Positions 60,020-64,000 of a stretch of 64,000 bases of DNA are shown here, in pieces. A model generated the notes under the pieces. It worked only from the letters and a program-made list of their open reading frames with translations. It did not search any database and was not told the DNA's origin. A program made the position numbers and the translations under genes. Position 1 is the first letter of the stretch. Every line of letters starts with the position of its first letter. Location of the stretch: positions 62,001 to 126,000 of the forward strand of contig JADJZB010000029.1 of the NCBI GenBank assembly GCA_016719485.1, given 5' to 3'. This DNA is from Holophagales bacterium (lineage in GTDB: Bacteria > Acidobacteriota > Thermoanaerobaculia > UBA5066).

Positions 60020-61120
60020 TCAGAAGTAGAACGCCTGCATCTGGACCGTGAACTGGTTCGTCGACTTCAGGGCCGAGCTCTTCGGATCGACCCGGAGGTA
60101 CTGCGCCGTGATCTTGAAGTTCTGGCCGGAAACGTAGTAGCTCAGCCCTCCGCCGAACCTTTCCTGGTCCTTCGCCTTGTCGACGTCGTACGCGAATTTC
60201 TGGCTCTCGTACTTGAGGAAAGGCTGGACCTTGACCTTGGAGAGGTAGTAGGCGGCTTCGACGAGGAGGTCGTCCTGCTTCGGGATCGTCTTGATGAAGT
60301 CGCCGCCGTCGTAGTGGATCCACTGCACCTGGCCGCCGATCTCGTCGCCCTTGGCGACCGGGATGGAAGCGAAGACGTCGCCGCTGTAGGCCTTGTAGTC
60401 CTTCTGGACGTCGAACCCGCCGTTGACGTTGAGGATCTTCTTCTTCCCGAGGTTCGTGCCGGCGAAGACGTACCCCTTCTCCTTCTCGAAGAAGTTGTAC
60501 TGGAGGTAGCCCGCCGTCCGCAGCGAGTTCCGCGAGGCGGCGTCGCGCACGCCCTGCATCACGGCCGCGCGGTACTCCAGGCGGCCGCCGTCCACGAGGT
60601 ACCCCTTCGCCTGGACGCCGGTGTCGCGCAGGCCGACCGTCTGCGTCGGGCCGGCCATGACGGTGGACGTGGGGCTGATGTCGAGCGTGTAGAAGCTGAG
60701 CGTCGACTGGAGGATGTTCCGGCTGAGCGGCACGAGGAAGAGTCCCGCGTCGAGGATGAACGCGTCGTCGATCTTCCACGACACCCAGGCGTCCTGGATG
60801 ATGAACCCGGTGTTCGTCGCCTTCACGCCGTTCGTCACCTTGCCGAGGTTGCCGCTGTCGGTCTGGAAGAAGAACGTGACGTCCTTGGCGACCTGGCCGC
60901 CCATGAGGAGCCGGGCGCGCCGCACGAAGAGGTTCTGCGCGTACCCGCCGTCCGCGGCGCTCTGGCTCCAGTCGGCCCAGCCCTGGAACTGGAAGCCGAA
61001 CTTGAAGTTCACGTTGTCGTTGACCTTGATGAGGGCCTGGGCGTCGGCCGGCGCCGGGGCGAGGAGAAGGACGGCGGCGGCGGTCGCCAGGGCACGGCCC
61101 AGGAGGCGGGTGATCTTCAT
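60020..61120 (-). CDS. Outer-membrane porin (phosphate-selective porin O/P-like)
   Basis: 366 aa. ATG 61120 is preceded by GAGGAG and starts a signal peptide (MKITRLLGRALATAAAVLLLAPAPADA). The mature part has alternating amphipathic strands (FKFGFQFQGWADWSQ, NLFVRRARLLMGGQVAKDVTFFFQTDSGN, GGGLSYYVSGQNFKITAQYLRV) and ends in aromatic Phe (MQAFYF), the outer-membrane barrel signal. The RRARLLMGG...FFFQTDSGN block is typical of OprO/OprP-like porins. Sits between permease and dehydrogenase genes, so it may pass lactate or related anions through the outer membrane. Confidence 0.85.
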   Translation of the reverse strand: MKITRLLGRALATAAAVLLLAPAPADAQALIKVNDNVNFKFGFQFQGWADWSQSAADGGYAQNLFVRRARLLMGGQVAKDVTFFFQTDSGNLGKVTNGVKATNTGFIIQDAWVSWKIDDAFILDAGLFLVPLSRNILQSTLSFYTLDISPTSTVMAGPTQTVGLRDTGVQAKGYLVDGGRLEYRAAVMQGVRDAASRNSLRTAGYLQYNFFEKEKGYVFAGTNLGKKKILNVNGGFDVQKDYKAYSGDVFASIPVAKGDEIGGQVQWIHYDGGDFIKTIPKQDDLLVEAAYYLSKVKVQPFLKYESQKFAYDVDKAKDQERFGGGLSYYVSGQNFKITAQYLRVDPKSSALKSTNQFTVQMQAFYF

Positions 61121-61128
61121 TTCTCTCC

Positions 61129-62829
61129 TCACTTTGCGACCGCTTCGACGGTCGGGATCATCCAGGGGAAGACGTAGGCCTGCAGGAAGACGAGGACGCC
61201 GACGAGGCACGCCAGGACGATCGAGTGCCAGAAGACGTAGCGGAGGATGACGCCCTCCTGCCCCTGCTGGTTCGTCGCGACGCTGGCGACGACGATGCTC
61301 TGCGCGTCGATCATCTTGCCCATGACGCCGCCGCTGCTGTTCGCCGCGGCCGCGAGGATCGGGTTGATGCCGAGCTTCTCGGCGCTGATCATCTGCAGCC
61401 CGCCGAAGAGGACGTTCGAGGAGGTGTCGCTCCCCGTCAGCGCGACGCCGAGCCAGCCGAGGAGCGGGGAGAAGAAGGGGAAGAGGACGCCGGTCGAGGC
61501 GAACGCGAGCCCCATCGTGGCGTCGAGTCCCGCATAGCGCGTCGAGAAGCCCAGCGCCAGCATGGCCCCGATGGTGAGGAGCGAGATCCTCACGCGCATC
61601 AGCGTCCCCCAGAAGACCTTGGCGATCTCCTTGAACGAGAAGCCGATGAGCAGGCCGCTCACGATGCCGGAGAGAAGGAGGCTCGTCCCGGTGGCCGAGA
61701 GCCAGTTGAACGTGAAGACCGCCTCTTCCGGCTTCTCGGCCTTCACGACCGGCGGGGCCTTGATGACCGCCTTGTGGAGGCCGGGGGCCTCCCACTTCAG
61801 CATCGAGACACCCTTGAGGACGTTCGGGGAGTCTTTCTTGCCCCCGTTGAGGACGTCCTTCACCTGCGGGAGACCCCACGCGAAGACGAAGACCGAGAGG
61901 AGGATCCAGGGCATCCACGCCATGAGAGCCCGCTTCGGAGTGTGGATCGGCCGGTTCGCAGCCTCGCTGGCCCGTTCCGCCTTGTTCTCGTGCTCGAAGC
62001 TCCAGGTCTTCTTCGGCTGCCAGAACTTCAGGAGGAGGACCGTCGCCCCCATCGACACGATGGCGCCGGCGATGTCGACGACCCAGGGACCGTGGTAGTT
62101 GCTGACGAGGAACTGCGTGACGGCGAAGCTGAGGCCCGAGGTCAGGCAGGCGGGCCAGACCTCCCACATCGCCTTGCGGCCGGCCATCGCCCAGACGAGC
62201 CAGAAGGGGACGAGGAGAGAGAAGAAGGGGAGCTGCCGGCCGGTCATGGCCGAGAGAGCCTGGACGTCGAGGCCGGTGACGGACGCCAGGACGACGATGG
62301 GCGTGCCGAGCGCGCCGTAGGCGACCGGGGCGGTGTTTCCGATCAGGGCGATCCCGGCCGCGAGAAGGGGCCGGAAGCCGAGGCCGATGAGCATCGCCGC
62401 GGAGATCGCGACCGGGGTCCCGAAGCCCGCAGCGCCCTCGATGAACGCGCCGAAGGAGAACGCGATCAGCAGCGCCTGGATCCGGCGGTCGTCCGCGAGA
62501 CCCGCGACGGTGTGCTTGACGACCTCGAAGTCACCCGACTTCACGGTGAGGTCGTAGACGAAGATCGCGCAGAGAACGATCCAGCCGATCGGGAAGAGGC
62601 CGTAGGCCGCCCCGTACACGGCCGAGGTCAGCGCGAGCTTCGTCGGCATCCCGTATACGAAGATGGCGACTCCGAGGGAGGTCGCGAGTCCCAGGAGCGC
62701 GGCCTTGTGCGCCTTCACGTGGAAGAACGCGAGCAGGCCCAGCAGCACGACCACCGGAAGTGCCGCCACGAGGGCCGAGAGCAGCAGGTTGCCTGCTACC
62801 GGGGTGTAGATCTGGGTCCAGGTCAGCAT
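61129..62829 (-). CDS. lctP: Lactate permease LctP
   Basis: 566 aa with about 13-14 membrane helices; the ATG at 62829 has GAGGAGGGG upstream. Family hallmarks: LIAFSFGAFIEGAAGFGTPVAISAAMLIGLGF, LIGNTAPVAYGALGTPIVVLASVTGLD, and C-terminal GSDTSSNVLFGGLQMISAEKLGINPILAAAANSSGGVMGKMIDAQSIVVASVATN. It imports L- or D-lactate (and glycolate in related LldP) with protons. Likely the first gene of a lactate operon with the porin and D-lactate dehydrogenase. Confidence 0.94.
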   Translation of the reverse strand: MLTWTQIYTPVAGNLLLSALVAALPVVVLLGLLAFFHVKAHKAALLGLATSLGVAIFVYGMPTKLALTSAVYGAAYGLFPIGWIVLCAIFVYDLTVKSGDFEVVKHTVAGLADDRRIQALLIAFSFGAFIEGAAGFGTPVAISAAMLIGLGFRPLLAAGIALIGNTAPVAYGALGTPIVVLASVTGLDVQALSAMTGRQLPFFSLLVPFWLVWAMAGRKAMWEVWPACLTSGLSFAVTQFLVSNYHGPWVVDIAGAIVSMGATVLLLKFWQPKKTWSFEHENKAERASEAANRPIHTPKRALMAWMPWILLSVFVFAWGLPQVKDVLNGGKKDSPNVLKGVSMLKWEAPGLHKAVIKAPPVVKAEKPEEAVFTFNWLSATGTSLLLSGIVSGLLIGFSFKEIAKVFWGTLMRVRISLLTIGAMLALGFSTRYAGLDATMGLAFASTGVLFPFFSPLLGWLGVALTGSDTSSNVLFGGLQMISAEKLGINPILAAAANSSGGVMGKMIDAQSIVVASVATNQQGQEGVILRYVFWHSIVLACLVGVLVFLQAYVFPWMIPTVEAVAK

Positions 62830-62888
62830 TGTCCCCTCCTCTTCCCAACCAGATGGGCCTAAGGATGGGGACCATGATACCTAGGTGC

Positions 62889-62908
62889 AATGATGAAAGT
62901 GCATCAAT
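62889..62908. promoter_or_regulatory. Inverted repeat AATGAT-N8-ATCAAT upstream of lctP (candidate operator)
   Basis: AATGAT (62889-62894), GAAAGTGC, ATCAAT (62903-62908), with 5 of 6 half-site positions symmetrical. It lies 60-79 nt before the lctP ATG, close to the presumed promoter (TATCAT on the minus strand at 62874-62879). Core TGAT-N8-ATCA is shared with the site at 53734-53753. Confidence 0.35.
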
Positions 62909-63009
62909 TCACCCGTCTTTCTACTTAGAGACAGGGCCGGGGTGTCCACTGGATACGCCTCAACGGGAGACAGGACAGTCCCGATCCGCTTCCGGAGACT
63001 CCCGACCCT

Positions 63010-63657
63010 TCAGGGAGCGGAAAGGCCTTCCCTGATGGCGAAACGGGTCAGCTCGGCCGCCGTGTGGATCTCCAGCTTGTTCATGAGGTTCTGCTTGTGG
63101 ACCTCGACCGTCTTCACGCTGATGGACAGTTCCAGCGCGATCTCCCGCGGCCGCATCCCGTCCGCCAGGAGCTTCAGGACCTGTCTCTCGCGAGGGGTCA
63201 GGCCGCCGAGCGACGGGGAGCCCGGGGCGGACGTTCGCTGCATGAGCTCCTCGACGACGAGCCCGGCGATCGACGGGCTGAGGTAGGTCTTCCCCTCCGT
63301 GATCGTCCGGATCGCCAGCGCCAGCTCCTCGAACGCCCCGTCCTTCAGAACGTATCCGAGGGCGCCGGCCCGCAGGATCTCCGCGACGAAACGCCGATCG
63401 GCGTACATGGAGAGCGCCACGATGCGCACTTGCGGGAGCTCCGCGAGGATGAGCCGGGTCGCCTCGACGCCGTTCAGCTCCGGCATGGCGATGTCCATCA
63501 CGATGACGTCGGGCCGGAGGAGACGCGCCTGCGTGACGGCGTCGCGCCCGTCGGCGGCCTCTCCGACGACCTCGAGGTCCGGCTGCTGGCCGAGGAGGGT
63601 CCGGAGCCCCTCGCGGACGATCCGGTGGTCGTCCACCAGGAGGATGGTCGTGCTCAT
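63010..63657 (-). CDS. NarL/FixJ-family response regulator
   Basis: 215 aa. Receiver domain with acidic pocket LLVDDH (D9, D10), phospho-acceptor D55 in VIVMDIAMPELNG and the Lys in YVLKDGAFEE. LuxR-type helix-turn-helix at about 145-205: LTPRERQVLKLLADGMRPREIALELSISVKTVEVHKQNLMNKL. It responds to the adjacent histidine kinase and lies immediately upstream of lctP, so lactate genes are plausible targets. ATG 63657 overlaps the kinase stop (ATGA). Confidence 0.93.
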   Translation of the reverse strand: MSTTILLVDDHRIVREGLRTLLGQQPDLEVVGEAADGRDAVTQARLLRPDVIVMDIAMPELNGVEATRLILAELPQVRIVALSMYADRRFVAEILRAGALGYVLKDGAFEELALAIRTITEGKTYLSPSIAGLVVEELMQRTSAPGSPSLGGLTPRERQVLKLLADGMRPREIALELSISVKTVEVHKQNLMNKLEIHTAAELTRFAIREGLSAP

Positions 63658-64000
63658 TCGCCCTGCCCGCTGGCCTCCGCCGCATAAGGTAGCACGAGGG
63701 TTACGGACGTTCCTTCTCCGGGGGCCGAACGGATGGAGACGCTCCCGCCGAGGTCGTCGAACCGCTCCTGGATGCTGAAGAGGCCGAAGCTCCGGCGGGC
63801 GTCGGGAAGGGCCGCCGCAGCCGGGACGTCGAAGCCCTCTCCATCGTCCTCGAGGGTCGCCTCGACGACGCCCTCGAGCCAGCGGAGGTGCAGGGAGACG
63901 CCGCTGGCGCCGGCGTGCTTGACGACGTTGAGCAGGAGCTCGCGGACCGCCGAGAAGACGAGGAACCGGCGTTCCTCGCCGAGGTCGCGCTGCGTTCCCT
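63654..64000 (-). CDS. Sensor histidine kinase, C-terminal part (5' end beyond the window)
   Basis: Open minus frame from the window edge to the TGA at 63654. It encodes about 115 aa of a HATPase_c domain: N-box FSAVRELLLNVVKHAGASGVSLH, G1 box EDDGEGFDVP, and G2-type SFGLFSIQERFDDLGGSVSIRSAPGEGTSVTLVLP. This form is that of NarX/NreB/DesK-type kinases, which pair with NarL-type regulators such as the one encoded next (4-nt overlap). The sensor and dimerisation domains are outside the window. Confidence 0.85.
   Translation of the reverse strand, partial: GTQRDLGEERRFLVFSAVRELLLNVVKHAGASGVSLHLRWLEGVVEATLEDDGEGFDVPAAAALPDARRSFGLFSIQERFDDLGGSVSIRSAPGEGTSVTLVLPYAAEASGQGE

Noticed and set aside
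57826..60051. 741-aa plus-strand open frame opposite the D-lactate dehydrogenase
   Set aside because: Arg/Asp/Glu-rich shadow; the minus strand has all expected FAD, Fe-S and CCG motifs.
62881..62910. FNR/CRP-type site in the lctP upstream region
   Set aside because: Half-sites resemble FNR (TTGAT/ATCAA) but the spacer is 8 nt rather than 4.
62870..62912. Sigma54 (-24/-12) promoter before lctP (TGCAC ... TTGCAC)
   Set aside because: There are 8 nt between the GCAC and TTGC elements instead of 5, so the spacing rule for sigma54 is broken.
1..64000. Mobile elements, CRISPR arrays, tRNA or rRNA genes
   Set aside because: No transposase or integrase motifs, regular repeat-spacer pattern, tRNA T-loop signature or rRNA-like stretch was seen on either strand.

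Overview
The window is a GC-rich bacterial chromosome segment, densely packed and strongly GC3-biased, so long antisense open frames are common and were discarded as shadows. The gene content points to a diderm bacterium with LPS and aerobic respiration. Tricorn-like and S9 peptidases, an exported selenocysteine-containing peroxiredoxin, frequent 4-nt ATGA/GTGA gene overlaps and the lpx gene arrangement make an Acidobacteriota (Thermoanaerobaculia-like) origin my best guess. That is inference from gene content; no rRNA marker is present. I saw no tRNA, rRNA, CRISPR array, insertion sequence or prophage.

Layout. 1-3.2 kb: 3' part of a Suf Fe-S assembly operon (sufD end, sufS, sufU, sufT-like). 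3.3-12.1 kb: a TMTC-like membrane glycosyltransferase with TPRs, an M16 peptidase pair (one active, one lacking the zinc motif), threonine synthase, a peroxiredoxin read through an in-frame UGA at the peroxidatic position with a bacterial-type SECIS hairpin after it, and an S9 peptidase. 12.2-26.8 kb: rsmE and an LPS core/lipid A region (heptosyltransferase, several glycosyltransferases, lpxA, three GT39-type membrane transferases, a ParB-like protein coupled to an MsbA-like exporter, Kdo transferase waaA). 26.9-36.6 kb: a secreted protein with Asp-rich loops and a hydrophobic C-terminal tail, then eleven same-strand genes in which all ten junctions are 4-nt overlaps: FabZ-like dehydratase, a 65-aa membrane protein, lpxB, lpxD, a ketosynthase-like protein lacking the catalytic Cys, an AcpXL-like carrier protein, an intact ketosynthase, a DUF374 acyltransferase, an unknown membrane protein, an LpxL-type acyltransferase and a FabL-type enoyl reductase. 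This reads as a dedicated acyl-chain pathway feeding lipid A, analogous to the rhizobial acpXL/lpxXL very-long-chain fatty acid cluster.

36.9-49 kb: tricorn-like protease, OsmC, GYD protein, a DNA alkylation repair pair (Ada-AlkA fusion and Ogt), a DinB-like protein, Lon with a clear sigma70 promoter, YigZ, and an esterase fused to an STN domain. 49-57 kb: OPT transporter, TPR protein, YjdF-like protein, a small CxxCH/EF-hand protein, ferredoxin, a secreted unknown, a DUF502 protein and long-chain acyl-CoA synthetase. 57-64 kb, all on the minus strand: a two-component system (kinase truncated by the window end), lactate permease, outer-membrane porin and a large FAD/Fe-S D-lactate dehydrogenase, which together look like a lactate-use module.

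Two regulatory patterns recur. Seven genes without a Shine-Dalgarno have a TANNNT box ending only 6-9 nt before the start codon, suggesting leaderless transcripts. A TGAT-N8-ATCA inverted repeat lies upstream of the lactate permease and between the ferredoxin and the secreted-protein gene. Perfect GC-rich hairpins separate several convergent gene pairs.
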